A stretch of 64,000 nt of DNA from DASVCN01 sp040905665 (GTDB lineage: Bacteria > Deinococcota > Deinococci > Deinococcales > Trueperaceae): assembly GCA_040905665.1 (NCBI GenBank), contig JBBDRD010000052.1:4079-68078 (forward strand). Direction: 5' to 3'. The stretch's first letter is position 1; every line of letters begins with the position of its first letter. Below, one piece after another: positions 1-9,144 of this stretch. The position numbers were made by a program, and so were the translations under genes. The notes under the pieces were generated by a model. The model was not told the origin of the DNA and did not search any database. It saw only the letters and a list, made by a program, of their open reading frames with translations.

Positions 1-588
1 CCAAGAAGAGCCCTGCGCGGGCTCACACTGGGGGTCGTTGGATTCGGAAGAATCGGCAAGGCCTTGGTCGCTTTGGCAAACGCGTTCGGTATGAAGGTAG
101 TCGCCACACGCGGACGCAGTTCGCACTCTCCGAAGCCGCCGGGAGTCAGTTTCCTCGGCGGTCCCGAGGACAAGGAAACAGTTCTTGCGGAGTCCGACGT
201 AATCGTCGTTTCTACTCCCCTGAACAGACACACTGCCGGACTCATAGCCGCCCGCGAACTTTCGCTGATGAAGACGTCAGCGGTACTGATCAATGTCAGC
301 AGGGGCGCTGTCGTTGACGAAGCGGCACTGTTCGAAGCCCTCCGTTCACGGCAGATCGCCGGCGCAGCCATCGACGTCTGGTACCAATACCCGGCCGGAG
401 GTGAGCAGCAGCTTCCCAGCCGCCTCCCGTTCCACGAGCTCGACAACGTCGTCATGACCCCGCATAGCGCCGGGTGGACGAACGACACCGTAAGTCGTCG
501 CTGGAGCGAAATTGCTTTCAACATCGATCGCATTGCTCGAAACCAGACGCCCAACAATGTTGTCTTTGGTCCTACCCCAACTCGCTGA
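1..588 (+). CDS. D-isomer-specific 2-hydroxyacid dehydrogenase, C-terminal part
   Basis: The gene enters from the left edge, so its start is missing; the frame is open from base 1 and gives about 195 residues. The dinucleotide-binding glycine motif GVVGFGRIGKAL lies near the fragment start. The family signature INVSRGAVVDE is at about residues 96-106 and the catalytic His is in TPHSAGW at about 153-159. Such NAD(P)H enzymes interconvert 2-keto and D-2-hydroxy acids in the cytoplasm. It lies 44 bases before a sugar-binding-protein gene on the same strand, so it probably belongs to the same sugar-acid operon. The substrate cannot be read from the sequence. Confidence 0.85.
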   Translation, partial: PRRALRGLTLGVVGFGRIGKALVALANAFGMKVVATRGRSSHSPKPPGVSFLGGPEDKETVLAESDVIVVSTPLNRHTAGLIAARELSLMKTSAVLINVSRGAVVDEAALFEALRSRQIAGAAIDVWYQYPAGGEQQLPSRLPFHELDNVVMTPHSAGWTNDTVSRRWSEIAFNIDRIARNQTPNNVVFGPTPTR

Positions 589-632
589 CCGGCAGACCGC
601 TCGTCCACGAGAGAAAGAAAGAAGGGAAAAAC

Positions 633-1910
633 ATGCGAACCCAAACCAGACCCAAGAACACCCTGCCGAGGCTTGCCTGCCTTGCGCCTCTCCTGCTGGC
701 CTTCTCGCTGGCCCTCGCCCAAACCGAGCTCGAGCTATGGACGTTCATCGATCCCTCCGGGGACAACGTTCGCTCCCAGGCGCTGGCCCATGTAATAGAT
801 ACGTTCGAGGCCGAGAACCCGGGCGTAACTGTTGTTTCCAACGTCATCCAGTGGCAGGAGATCAGCCCTAGTCTGCTTCGTGCAGCCCAGGCTCGCAGGG
901 TGCCCGACGTGGTGATGTTGTTCGCGCCACTCCTGCCCACGCACATCGACGCCGGCACGATCCTTCCGCTCAACGACTTCCTTTCCGAGGAAATCAGGTC
1001 GGACCTCGTTATCTTCCCAGAGGCTCTGACAGCGGACGGCACTATCCACGCCATCCCCTACGAGATGCGTGTAGGTGGAATTATCTACCGGGCGGACTTG
1101 TTCGAAGCCGCTGGACTCGAGATCCCCAGGACACTGGACGAACTCGCGGCAGCCGCTGCCCAGCTCACAGAGGGTGACCAGATCGGCATGGCAATGCCGT
1201 TCAGCTCCAAGAACGCCTCCGGGGCGATGGAGTGGCTCTTCCCTACCCTGGTTGGAATGGGCGCGGAGATCCTCAACGAGGACGGAAGTGCCGACTTCGC
1301 CTCACCAGAGGCAGAGCAACTCGTGCAGTGGGTCTACGATCTGGTTCACGTTCATGAAGCGATGCCCCTCGACGTTGCGCTCCTGGGATCGGAAGAAACC
1401 CAACAGCTCGTCATTTCGGGCCTGGCGGCAATGCGCCCGCTGCCGACCCACCGCCTCGAGTTCATTCGCGAAGAGTCGGGGCTGGGGGATGCGATCCAGA
1501 TCATGGAACTCGTGACCTTCGACCCGGAGCAACCCGGCCCCGCCTTGACACAAGGGTGGACGGCAGCGATACCCGCCGCATCCGACAATCCGGACCTCGC
1601 CTGGCAGCTGATCGAACACTGGGTGTCCCCCGAGATGCAGATCGCCCAGACCAAAACGGCCGGCTACATCCCAATTCGAGCGAGCATCCTGTCCGACCCA
1701 TTTTTCGATACCGAAGAGGCGAAGGACATCCGCTGGGCGCTCAGCTACGCTTCCGAGCATCCCATGACATTTGCCGGGCTTTCTCAACACACGAACGTTT
1801 TGTACGACGTCTGGGCCCGGATGTTCGAACAGGTCCTCACCGATCAGATGAGTCCAAGCGAGGGGCTCGAATGGGCCGAACGTGAATACGACAGCCTGAC
1901 GGACCGATAA
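633..1910 (+). CDS. Extracellular sugar-binding protein of ABC importer (family 1)
   Basis: Encodes 425 residues. The ATG at 633 follows a purine-rich ribosome site (GAAGGG) and begins a basic N-terminus, a hydrophobic stretch and a cleavage-like end ALAQ near residue 30, so the protein is exported. The mature part starts ELELWTF, typical of family 1 carbohydrate-binding proteins, and has the usual length. No lipobox Cys is seen. A frame running in from upstream adds residues but lies before the signal peptide and is not used. The two permease genes follow after a G+C hairpin, so this is the receptor of that importer. Ligand is unknown; the downstream enzymes suggest an acidic sugar or an oligomer of one. 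Confidence 0.88.
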   Translation: MRTQTRPKNTLPRLACLAPLLLAFSLALAQTELELWTFIDPSGDNVRSQALAHVIDTFEAENPGVTVVSNVIQWQEISPSLLRAAQARRVPDVVMLFAPLLPTHIDAGTILPLNDFLSEEIRSDLVIFPEALTADGTIHAIPYEMRVGGIIYRADLFEAAGLEIPRTLDELAAAAAQLTEGDQIGMAMPFSSKNASGAMEWLFPTLVGMGAEILNEDGSADFASPEAEQLVQWVYDLVHVHEAMPLDVALLGSEETQQLVISGLAAMRPLPTHRLEFIREESGLGDAIQIMELVTFDPEQPGPALTQGWTAAIPAASDNPDLAWQLIEHWVSPEMQIAQTKTAGYIPIRASILSDPFFDTEEAKDIRWALSYASEHPMTFAGLSQHTNVLYDVWARMFEQVLTDQMSPSEGLEWAEREYDSLTDR

Positions 1911-1919
1911 GTAGCTGCA

Positions 1920-1950
1920 GGGGGCGGCGCCGCCGTACGCCGCCCCTTTC
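1920..1950 (+). terminator. GC-rich hairpin after binding-protein gene
   Basis: GGGGCGGCG (1921-1929) pairs perfectly with CGCCGCCCC (1938-1946) around an 8-base loop, ten bases after the stop codon of the binding-protein gene. Only three T follow before a C run, so it is a weak terminator at best. It more likely acts as an attenuator or 3'-end-protecting stem that keeps binding-protein mRNA more abundant than permease mRNA. Confidence 0.55.
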
Positions 1951-2006
1951 CCCACCTCTAGTCCCGCATCCAACACCGGTCTTGAAATCGAGGGAGCCAC
2001 GCTGCA

Positions 2007-2930
2007 GTGAGGAATGAACTGACACACTCTGGAACGGTCTTCGCTCCGGGGCGATGGAAACCAGGACGGCACTTCCGGAAGCACTTCATGACTTATCTAT
2101 TCTTCCTGCCGGCGTTCTTGCTGGTTGCTGCCGTGTCCTTTCTGCCGCTGTTCTACGCCGTGAGGCAAAGCTTCTTCTCTGCCGAGTATCTTCAGCTTGG
2201 GAATTTTGTCGGCTTTCAGAACTACACGAGGCTTCTCTTCGACAGTGGCGGTCTAGGTAACCTCCGCGTATCACTGGTCTTTGTCGCAGGCACGGTAGCG
2301 GTCACCGTGCCGATTGGATTCGGGCTGGCACTCCTGCTCAACCGGCCGCTACGCTTTCGAGGCGCATACCGTACGATCCTCATATTGCCTTGGGTCGTAT
2401 CCCAGCTGGTAACCGCACTTCTTTGGATGTGGCTTCTCAACAATCGATTTGGCCCCATCGCCTATAGCGCCAGTCAGATCGGCCTGTCGTTCCCGAACCC
2501 GATAACCAGTGTCGACTTTGCCATGCCCAGCGTCATCCTCGCTAACGCCTGGCGGTCGTACCCGCTGGTGATGCTCTTTGTGTTGGCGGCCCTCCAAACC
2601 ATACCCACTGAACTGACCGACGCTGCGAAGATCGACGGAGCCACCAAATGGCAGAACTTCTGGCACGTCACCATGCCGCTGATCAGAAACACGACGCTGG
2701 TAGCGCTTGTCCTCACGACCCTTCACGCCTTCAACATGGTCACGATGATCCTCCTCATGACCGGTGGGGGCCCAGCCGGCAGTACCGATGTTCTCGCGCT
2801 TCGAGTCTTCAAGGAGGGATTCCTGTTCTACCGAATGGGTATTGCATCAGCCGCAGCCGTCGTAATCTTTCTACTCAATATCGCGTTCACGCTCGTATAC
2901 ATACGTGTGCTGCGCTCCGACAACAGATGA
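2007..2930 (+). CDS. ABC sugar importer permease, MalF-like
   Basis: Encodes 307 residues of a six-helix inner-membrane permease. The GTG start at 2007 is preceded by GAGGGA at a workable distance; a later in-frame ATG at about residue 28 lies just before the first membrane helix and is the alternative. The cytoplasmic EAA-type loop reads TDAAKIDGATKWQNF, which contacts the ATPase. It pairs with the next gene, 13 bases downstream. No ATPase gene is nearby, so a shared MsmK/MalK-type ATPase, such as the one encoded at 41094, would be needed. Confidence 0.88.
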   Translation: MRNELTHSGTVFAPGRWKPGRHFRKHFMTYLFFLPAFLLVAAVSFLPLFYAVRQSFFSAEYLQLGNFVGFQNYTRLLFDSGGLGNLRVSLVFVAGTVAVTVPIGFGLALLLNRPLRFRGAYRTILILPWVVSQLVTALLWMWLLNNRFGPIAYSASQIGLSFPNPITSVDFAMPSVILANAWRSYPLVMLFVLAALQTIPTELTDAAKIDGATKWQNFWHVTMPLIRNTTLVALVLTTLHAFNMVTMILLMTGGGPAGSTDVLALRVFKEGFLFYRMGIASAAAVVIFLLNIAFTLVYIRVLRSDNR

Positions 2931-2943
2931 GATGAGGGGCGCC

Positions 2944-3831
2944 ATGGAAATTACGGGCAGAATGGCGAGACAGGATCAGAATGCTCAGAAGCGGGTTACC
3001 TTCCTACGCCGGCTGAGCGGAGCACTCTTCACCAACGGCATCTTGATAATTGCGTGTCTCTTCGCCCTAACGCCGATTCTCTGGGGTCTTTCAACCTCAC
3101 TGAAGTCCCCCGTCAACGTGACTGCCTTTCCGCCCCGCTGGATTCCCTCGGAGCTGTACCTGGACAATTACCTGACAGGCTTCCTGAATGCCAAGTTCTT
3201 GCGCTATCTCCTCAACAGCCTGATCGTCGTAGGTGGCGCGATGCTGATCAGTATCCTTCTTGCCGCCCACGCGGCTTACATCGTTTCCCGGAGACACTTT
3301 GCCGGCAAGAATGTTCTCCTTTTCCTGGTCTGGGCGACCATCATGATTCCAGGTGTATCCGTCATCGTGCCCCTCTACCTACTCTCGGTAGACGTCGGGC
3401 TCTACGACACCTACACGATTCTCGTGCTGGTCTACGCCGCTTGGCTCGTGCCCACGCTCATCTGGCTGCTGAAGGGCTTCATCGACAGCATCCCGGCCGA
3501 CTTGGAGGAAGCCGCACTCATCGACGGGGCGACACAGCTTGGAGCGTTCTACCGAGTGGTCCTTCCTTTGCTCAGGCCCGGCCTCGCGGCAGGTGCCGTC
3601 CTCGTATTCGTCACCATATGGAACGACTTCCTGCTCGGGTACTCCTTGACATTGTCCGACGACCACCGGCTGGTTCAGGTCGGACTCTACTTCTTCGTGA
3701 CCGAGGTAGGAATCTCCTGGGGACCGCTGATGGCTGCAACCATGGGTTCGCTGATTCCCGTCATCGTCGCCTTCGCATTCCTACAGCGCTCCCTGATTCA
3801 GGGTCTCACCGGGGGAGCAGTGAAGGGTTGA
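2944..3831 (+). CDS. ABC sugar importer permease, MalG-like
   Basis: Encodes 295 residues. The ATG at 2944 follows GAGGGGC, a strong ribosome site, and is preferred to an upstream in-frame ATG that overlaps the previous gene. Six membrane segments are visible, and the coupling loop EEAALIDGATQLGAFYRVVLP contains the EAA motif. The C-terminus GLTGGAVKG is typical of MalG-type subunits. It is the partner of the permease gene just upstream. A spacer of about 118 bases with two GCAGATCTTC copies, but no clear terminator, separates it from the catabolic genes. Confidence 0.88.
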   Translation: MEITGRMARQDQNAQKRVTFLRRLSGALFTNGILIIACLFALTPILWGLSTSLKSPVNVTAFPPRWIPSELYLDNYLTGFLNAKFLRYLLNSLIVVGGAMLISILLAAHAAYIVSRRHFAGKNVLLFLVWATIMIPGVSVIVPLYLLSVDVGLYDTYTILVLVYAAWLVPTLIWLLKGFIDSIPADLEEAALIDGATQLGAFYRVVLPLLRPGLAAGAVLVFVTIWNDFLLGYSLTLSDDHRLVQVGLYFFVTEVGISWGPLMAATMGSLIPVIVAFAFLQRSLIQGLTGGAVKG

Positions 3832-3949
3832 GCGCGCTCCTGTCCATGCAATTCCCCTGCCTGCAAGTCCACCCCGCGCAAATCTTCGAAGCAGATCTTC
3901 TCCCTGCAGATCTTCCCGATCCTCACCGCTCATGAAAGGAGCCAGATCA

Positions 3950-4879
3950 GTGACAGAATCAACAGCCGACCGCTGGCGCGGAGTCTTCGCAATTCCCCCA
4001 ACCCCCTTCGACGAAACCGGGACGATGGACGAAGCGAGCCTGCGTGAATGTGTGCGCTTCAGTCTGGCCGCCGGCGTACACGGCTTGGTTGCCCCGGTCA
4101 ACGCCAGCGAGTCAGCCTATCTGTCGGAGAAAGAGCGCCGGCGCGTCACTGAAGTCATTGTCGCAGAGACGCAAGGCCGTGTTCCCGTGGTCGTGGGCGT
4201 CACAGCCTCATGTGCCGAACTGGCCGTACCGCTGGCAGTGCATGCACAGGAGTGCGGTGCAGACGCCATTATCGCCATGCCACCATTCGTGCAGAAAGGT
4301 TCGCAAGAAGAAATAGAGGGGTACTACGCGGCTCTGGACCGAGCGGTTGGGATTCCCATCTTTTTGCAGAACTACGGCGGACCAGGAGGCACACCAATGT
4401 CCGCCGCCTTGATGGCGAAAATGCTTCGGACCCTGGACAACGTCCGGTTCGTGAAGGAAGAGACGGAGTTCTCGAGCCAGCTGATCACTGAGATCCAGGC
4501 CGTAGCCGGGGCTCACGTGGAAGGCATCATGGGCGGCAAGGCCGGCCGCCACCTGCTTGATGAGTTTCGTCGTGGAGCCTGCGGAACCATGCCCGCCTGT
4601 GAGGTGGCCGATATCCATGTGAGGCTATGGAACAGCCTGGAGGCCGGGGACATGAAAACGGCCAGGCAGACCTTCGCCCAACTGCTCCCTCTTCTCCTCT
4701 TCGAGACCACGTATGGGGTTGCCGTTTACAAAGAGGTGTTGAAGAGACGCGGCGTAATCCGCCATTCCGGACATCGTCAGGTTGGCGGCAAGTACCTCGA
4801 CGAGTTCGCGCTGGCCGAACTGGAGAATATCCTGGAGGACATCATGCCTCTGATGACGGTCTACGGGGAGTTGGCGTAA
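3950..4879 (+). CDS. DapA/NanA-family aldolase or dehydratase
   Basis: Encodes a 309-residue class I aldolase-fold enzyme. The GTG at 3950 is chosen because AAGGAG sits 8 bases before it; an ATG at 3932 in the same frame contains that ribosome site within its own codons and is less likely. The Schiff-base Lys is about residue 169 (RFVKEE) and the active-site Tyr about 142 (LQNYGG). The carboxylate-binding loop reads NASES instead of the GTTGE of DapA, so it is not a dihydrodipicolinate synthase. Paralogues act on 2-keto-3-deoxy sugar acids or dehydrate keto-deoxy-glucarate or -arabonate, which fits the neighbouring dehydratases. Confidence 0.82.
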   Translation: MTESTADRWRGVFAIPPTPFDETGTMDEASLRECVRFSLAAGVHGLVAPVNASESAYLSEKERRRVTEVIVAETQGRVPVVVGVTASCAELAVPLAVHAQECGADAIIAMPPFVQKGSQEEIEGYYAALDRAVGIPIFLQNYGGPGGTPMSAALMAKMLRTLDNVRFVKEETEFSSQLITEIQAVAGAHVEGIMGGKAGRHLLDEFRRGACGTMPACEVADIHVRLWNSLEAGDMKTARQTFAQLLPLLLFETTYGVAVYKEVLKRRGVIRHSGHRQVGGKYLDEFALAELENILEDIMPLMTVYGELA

Positions 4880-4881
4880 CC

Positions 4882-6048
4882 ATGAAGATCACCGAGATAC
4901 GTCCGATAATCGTGGGCAATCCGTGGAAGAACTGGATATTCGTAGTGGTCGAAACGGACGAAGGCATTACCGGCTACGGCGAAGCCACGGTGGGCCTCAA
5001 CTCATTGCCCGTCGAAGCCGCAATCAGGGAGATTGCGCACCTCTGCCTGGGCAAGGATCCGCGCAACATACACGCTCTGTGGGACCTCCTCTACAAGGCC
5101 ATGAATCTGACGGAGGGCCAGGTTCAGAAGGCGGCCATGGCGGGGATCGAAATCGCCTGTTGGGACATTCTGGGCAAGAGCCTGAACACGCCCGTCTACC
5201 AGCTGCTGGGCGGACGAATGAGAACCGAGATAAGGGCTTACGCGAACGGCTGGTACCGTGGGGAAAGAGATCCGGCTGCGTTCGCCGAGATGGCGGCGGA
5301 GGTGGTGAGCCGGGGCTATACGGCCCTCAAATTCGACCCCTTCGGTGCCTCCTTCCAGACGATATCTGCTCGTGAAGAGAAATTGAGCATCGATATCGTG
5401 CGAGCGGTGAAAGAAGCAGTTGGAGAGGGCGTGGACATAATCATCGAAGCCCACGACCGCTTCACGGTTCAGAGCGCAATTCGCATCGGCCATCAGCTTG
5501 CCGAGTTCAGTCCTCTCTGGTATGAAGCTCCCGTGCTGTCGACCGACATCGAGGATCTCGTAGCCGTTGCCCGAGCCGTTCCGGTGCCAGTTGGCGTAGG
5601 CGAGCGCTTCACGAGCCAGCGCGAGTTCACCCGACTTCTGGCGCACAACGTTATCGACATCATCAACCCAGAGACCATTGACATCGGTGGCTTGTGGCCA
5701 ACCAGGGAGGTCGCCGCGATTGCCAATGCCAACAACGCCGTCGTGGCGATTCACAACGCGCGCGGGCCCATCTGCAGTGCCGCGAACTGCCATCTGGACC
5801 TCACGCTTCCCAACCTCCTGATCCAGGAAACGTTTCAGGACTTCAACGACCCATGGACGCGCGATGTAGTGGTGGGGACTCCGGAGCTGCAAGACGGCTA
5901 TCTTCGGGTGAGCGACAGGCCCGGCTTGGGGATCGAGCTCAACGAGGACGTCGCCAAGGAGCATCCCTACAGCCCGGGCAACTTCATGCGACTTTTCGAG
6001 TCCGGCTGGGAAACGCGCTTCGGTAGCAACAAAGCACCGGCGGCATAG
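4882..6048 (+). CDS. Enolase-superfamily sugar-acid dehydratase (galactonate-dehydratase-like)
   Basis: Encodes 388 residues, the usual length for mandelate racemase-type enzymes. The start ATG lies two bases after the previous stop. The capping domain occupies roughly residues 1-125 and is followed by the TIM barrel. Around the first catalytic strand the protein reads ALKFDPFG, as in the galactonate-dehydratase branch, not KxK. Metal or acid residues are in IEAHDRF, YEAPV and GVGERF, and the general-base His is in AIHNARGP. It probably removes water from an aldonic acid to give a 2-keto-3-deoxy acid, feeding the KDG kinase and KDPG aldolase genes downstream. The exact sugar is unknown. Confidence 0.82.
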   Translation: MKITEIRPIIVGNPWKNWIFVVVETDEGITGYGEATVGLNSLPVEAAIREIAHLCLGKDPRNIHALWDLLYKAMNLTEGQVQKAAMAGIEIACWDILGKSLNTPVYQLLGGRMRTEIRAYANGWYRGERDPAAFAEMAAEVVSRGYTALKFDPFGASFQTISAREEKLSIDIVRAVKEAVGEGVDIIIEAHDRFTVQSAIRIGHQLAEFSPLWYEAPVLSTDIEDLVAVARAVPVPVGVGERFTSQREFTRLLAHNVIDIINPETIDIGGLWPTREVAAIANANNAVVAIHNARGPICSAANCHLDLTLPNLLIQETFQDFNDPWTRDVVVGTPELQDGYLRVSDRPGLGIELNEDVAKEHPYSPGNFMRLFESGWETRFGSNKAPAA

Positions 6049-6056
6049 GAAAAGCG

Positions 6057-7181
6057 ATGAAGATCACCGCTGTGAAGGCACTCAGTTTGGCAGCGCCGTT
6101 CAGCAAGACCTTCAGCACGAGCGCTCAAACTTTCACGGAGGGGAAATCCGCCCTCGTCAGGATTTCTACCAGCGACGGCGTGGAAGGGGTGGGTGAATGC
6201 CTGGCACGGTACTCCCCCGGCGTATGGTCCGAGTTGATACAGGAGGTCTTGGCCCCGATGATCGTGGGGGCCGACCCGTTCGATGTCGAGTGGATCTGGA
6301 ACCGGATGTATCGCGGCCTCGGCTCGTTCAGTGGTCACTCCAGAGGAATACTCCTCGAAGCAATGAGCGGTATCGACATTGCCATTTGGGACGTGATGGG
6401 CAAGGCAACGGGCAAGCCGATCCACAAGCTGCTCGGCGGAGCTGGTCGATCCACGATCGCGGCATACGCTTCTTCGGTTGGGGTGGCGGAGCTGCCCGCG
6501 ATGATTGCGGACGCAACCTCACTCGTCGATCGCGGATTTAGAGCGATGAAGGTCAAGATCGGTTTGGGAGCAGAACGGGACGCCGCCACTATATGGACGC
6601 TGCGTGAAGCCGTGGGGGCAGACATAGATATCATGGTGGACGCCAATTGCGCCTACCGGTACCCTGAAGCTGCTCGCCTGGCACGACGCCTGGAAGAAGT
6701 GCCCGTCGCCTGGTTCGAAGAGCCCTTTCCCACCGAGGATCTCGCCTCCTACACGGCACTGCGCCAGAATTCGATCGTGCCGTTGGCGGCGGGCGAGGGC
6801 GAGTTCACCCGCTTCGGAATCAAAGCCCTGTTGGATAGTGGAGCGGTGAACGTGGTACAGCCGGACGTAGCTCGAGCCGGCGGGATCAGCGAATGCCGCA
6901 AGATCGCCATTACCGCCAGTCTCTACAACGCGACCTTCTCTCCACACGTAGGCAATTGCGGCGGGGTGGCCGCGGCGGCATCGGTACAACTGGCAGCTGC
7001 GACGGTGAACTTTAGCACCTACGAGTGTTCGTACTATCCGCATCCCCTGCGGGACGAACTCGTACTCGAGCCGGTGGGACACGCCTCACAGATCAAGAAT
7101 GGAGTGCTACCGGTCCCCGATCGCCCAGGGTTGGGCGTCGAGTTGAATGAGGAGATCGTCGAGCGCTATACCATCAGATAA
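6057..7181 (+). CDS. Enolase-superfamily dehydratase or epimerase, mandelate racemase subgroup
   Basis: Encodes 374 residues, eight bases after the previous gene. It keeps the full mandelate racemase set: KxK in AMKVKIG (about residue 163), metal ligands in VDANCAY, FEEPFP and GEGEFT, the Asp of the His-Asp pair in QPDVARAGG and the catalytic His in FSPHVG. It is clearly different from the neighbouring dehydratase, so the operon has two non-redundant enolase-superfamily enzymes, probably for two different aldonic acids or epimers. The C-terminus DRPGLGVELNEE is typical of the family. Confidence 0.82.
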   Translation: MKITAVKALSLAAPFSKTFSTSAQTFTEGKSALVRISTSDGVEGVGECLARYSPGVWSELIQEVLAPMIVGADPFDVEWIWNRMYRGLGSFSGHSRGILLEAMSGIDIAIWDVMGKATGKPIHKLLGGAGRSTIAAYASSVGVAELPAMIADATSLVDRGFRAMKVKIGLGAERDAATIWTLREAVGADIDIMVDANCAYRYPEAARLARRLEEVPVAWFEEPFPTEDLASYTALRQNSIVPLAAGEGEFTRFGIKALLDSGAVNVVQPDVARAGGISECRKIAITASLYNATFSPHVGNCGGVAAAASVQLAAATVNFSTYECSYYPHPLRDELVLEPVGHASQIKNGVLPVPDRPGLGVELNEEIVERYTIR

Positions 7182-7251
7182 GCCGAGTCCCCAACGGTTC
7201 ACGGCGAGTTCGCACCCCAACCTGTGCCCCTCCTGGAGCTAGGAGTACTGC

Positions 7252-7944
7252 ATGAGTGCGACGCCGCCAACGACAGGCAGTAGGAAGGGAGCCGACGTGA
7301 GTACCCGGGCGGCAACAAGCCTCGAAAAGATAAGGAACAGCGGAATCATCGCCATCGTTCGCGGTGACTTCGAAGGTTCGGAGCTGGTACGTATTGCTCA
7401 GGCACTCTTGAGCAACGGCATCGTGGCGATGGAGGTGACGTTAAATAGCGCTGCGGCCGAGAAGCACATACGGTTGCTGCAACGAGAGCTGCCGACCGAG
7501 GCTCTGATAGGCGCCGGTACGGTGCGAACCGCGTCCGATGTGGGTAGGGCCCTGGAGGCCGGTGCGGCCTTTCTCGTTTCTCCCAATCTGGACAGTGCCA
7601 GCGTGGGCCTTGCCCGCCAGGAGGACGTCCTTCACTTGCCTGGCGTGATGACACCCACCGAGGTGCAGAACGCCGTCGCTCTTGGTGCCCTCGCCGTCAA
7701 ACTCTTTCCTGCTTCCACCCTGGGTCCGGCCTACCTCAAGACTCTCGCTGCGCCGCTCGATGACGTGGCATTCGTGCCGGTCGGCGGTATAGATCCGAAT
7801 AGCGTCGGCGACTATGTGCGTGCCGGGGCCGTGGCGGTTGGCGCCGGAAGCACGCTGGTAAGCCAGGATGTGGGCCTCGACGAGATCTCGAGTAGAGCCG
7901 CGCGATTTTCTGACGCTTGGCTTGCTGCAACCAGGAAGTCGTAG
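7252..7944 (+). CDS. eda: 2-keto-3-deoxy-6-phosphogluconate aldolase family
   Basis: Encodes 230 residues. AGGAG stands six bases before the ATG. The protein has the class I KDPG-aldolase pattern: IAIVRG, MEVTLN with the catalytic Glu, GAGTV, LPGVMTPTE, VKLFPAS with the Schiff-base Lys at about residue 150, and PVGGI in the phosphate site. It splits 2-keto-3-deoxy-6-phospho sugar acids to pyruvate and glyceraldehyde 3-phosphate. The kinase gene two bases downstream makes the phosphorylated substrate. About 20 residues before the core are extra; a GTG at 7297 is a possible shorter start. A KDPGal-specific variant cannot be excluded. Confidence 0.9.
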   Translation: MSATPPTTGSRKGADVSTRAATSLEKIRNSGIIAIVRGDFEGSELVRIAQALLSNGIVAMEVTLNSAAAEKHIRLLQRELPTEALIGAGTVRTASDVGRALEAGAAFLVSPNLDSASVGLARQEDVLHLPGVMTPTEVQNAVALGALAVKLFPASTLGPAYLKTLAAPLDDVAFVPVGGIDPNSVGDYVRAGAVAVGAGSTLVSQDVGLDEISSRAARFSDAWLAATRKS

Positions 7945-7946
7945 AG

Positions 7947-8924
7947 ATGGGTCTTCCCCTGGAGCGACCTCGGTTCGACGTAACCTCGCTTGGTGAGGCC
8001 ATGGTGCGGTTGAGCGTGCCGAAGGGGCGCCGACTAGCGAGTACCTACACCCTGGACGTTCACGTTGGCGGCGCGGAAAGCAACGTGTGCGCCGCCCTCT
8101 CCGGACTGGGTAGGCGCTGCGGCTGGGTAAGCCGGGTTCCCGATAACCCGCCGGGAGAGCTCGTGCTTCGTGCGCTACGCGAGGCAGGCGTCGACCTCTC
8201 GGCGGTGAAGCGGGACGGCGGCGCCCGGCAGGCACTCTACTTCGTCGAATTCTCCGGCCCTCCTCGCCCCACCGAGGTAACGTACGACCGGACACCGTCC
8301 GCGGCCGCAAGCATGTCGGCGGACAGCATCGACTGGAACTACCTACTCGACACACGCCTGCTCCATCTGACCGGTATCACTCCCGCTCTTAGCGAGAGTT
8401 GCGCGAGCCTCATCACAGAAGCCGTTGCTCGTGCCACAAGCGCTGGAATCCCCGTGAGCTTCGACGTCAATTACCGCGGGCGCTTGTGGAGCGCCTCGGA
8501 AGCCGGTAACCTGCTCCGGCCAATCGTGCGGAGCGTCGAGCTGCTCTTCTGTGGCATCGCGGACGCAAAAGTGCTGTTCGACCTCAAGGGGGAACCCCGG
8601 GACATCCTGCTGGCATTAGCCACCGAACGCTCGGGACGACCGACGGTCCTTACACTAGGGTCGCGAGGAGCAATGGCGCTCTACACGGGCAAGGTTCTGG
8701 TGCAAAACGGCGTGACCACGGAAGTTCTGGACAAGCTCGGGGCCGGTGACGCCTTTGCCGCAGGCGTCATCGACGGCTGGCTCGAAGGATCGATGGAGAA
8801 GGGGCTGGAACAGGGTGTCGCTCTCGCCTCCCTTGCCGCAAGCCAAGACGGAGACATGGTGGTCAGCAGCCGCAAGGAACTTGAAGCGATACTCTCTCGC
8901 GATCAGGCAGTGATACAACGCTGA
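7947..8924 (+). CDS. kdgK: PfkB-family 2-keto-3-deoxygluconate kinase
   Basis: Encodes 325 residues of the ribokinase fold. AGGAAG precedes the ATG at 7947. The first PfkB motif region reads HVGGAESNVCAALSGLG and the second, with the catalytic Asp, reads KLGAGDAFAAGV near residue 265. KDG kinases share this pattern, and the aldolase gene immediately upstream supports phosphorylation of a 2-keto-3-deoxy sugar acid by ATP. It is the last gene of the first operon; a GCCGCGC/GCGCGGC stem-loop (8942-8962) follows without a T-tract. Confidence 0.85.
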   Translation: MGLPLERPRFDVTSLGEAMVRLSVPKGRRLASTYTLDVHVGGAESNVCAALSGLGRRCGWVSRVPDNPPGELVLRALREAGVDLSAVKRDGGARQALYFVEFSGPPRPTEVTYDRTPSAAASMSADSIDWNYLLDTRLLHLTGITPALSESCASLITEAVARATSAGIPVSFDVNYRGRLWSASEAGNLLRPIVRSVELLFCGIADAKVLFDLKGEPRDILLALATERSGRPTVLTLGSRGAMALYTGKVLVQNGVTTEVLDKLGAGDAFAAGVIDGWLEGSMEKGLEQGVALASLAASQDGDMVVSSRKELEAILSRDQAVIQR

Positions 8925-8966
8925 ACCGAAAACGACGGCAGGCCGCGCAGGAGCGGCGCGGCAACG

Positions 8967-9140
8967 TGCGAACGGATCGTGTACCGGGGCCGCCTTGGCA
9001 CTCGCCATGTCGCTGCGATCCCGGTAGGCTTCGATCCGCTGCTCCACCAGCGCGGCGGTGACTCTGCCTGCCGGCGACGAGAGTGCACGAAGGGACCGGC
9101 AAAAGGCCAGATCGAGTGGCGCCTCGTGGACGTTCGCCAC
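8967..9140 (-). pseudogene. Nucleoside hydrolase C-terminal remnant
   Basis: Read on the minus strand, about 58 codons directly downstream of the dehydratase gene give a segment with RSLRALSSPAGRVTAALVEQ, then RIEAYRDR and AAPVHDPFA. The latter resembles the HDP motif of the C-terminal region of inosine-uridine nucleoside hydrolases. There is no start region or N-terminal DxD motif, and what follows does not resemble the family. I read it as the stub of a deleted gene. It lies between two convergent operons and also contains the stem-loop at 8942-8962 at its far end. Similarity is judged by eye only. Confidence 0.4.
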
Positions 9141-9144
9141 CGGC

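Noticed and set aside
3932..3949. ATG at 3932 as start of the DapA-family gene
   Set aside because: The ribosome site AAGGAG falls inside the codons that would follow this ATG and is correctly spaced for the GTG at 3950.
8655..9140. A 161-codon minus-strand gene after the dehydratase
   Set aside because: Most of it overlaps the kinase gene antisense; only the first 58 codons look protein-like and they are treated as a remnant.
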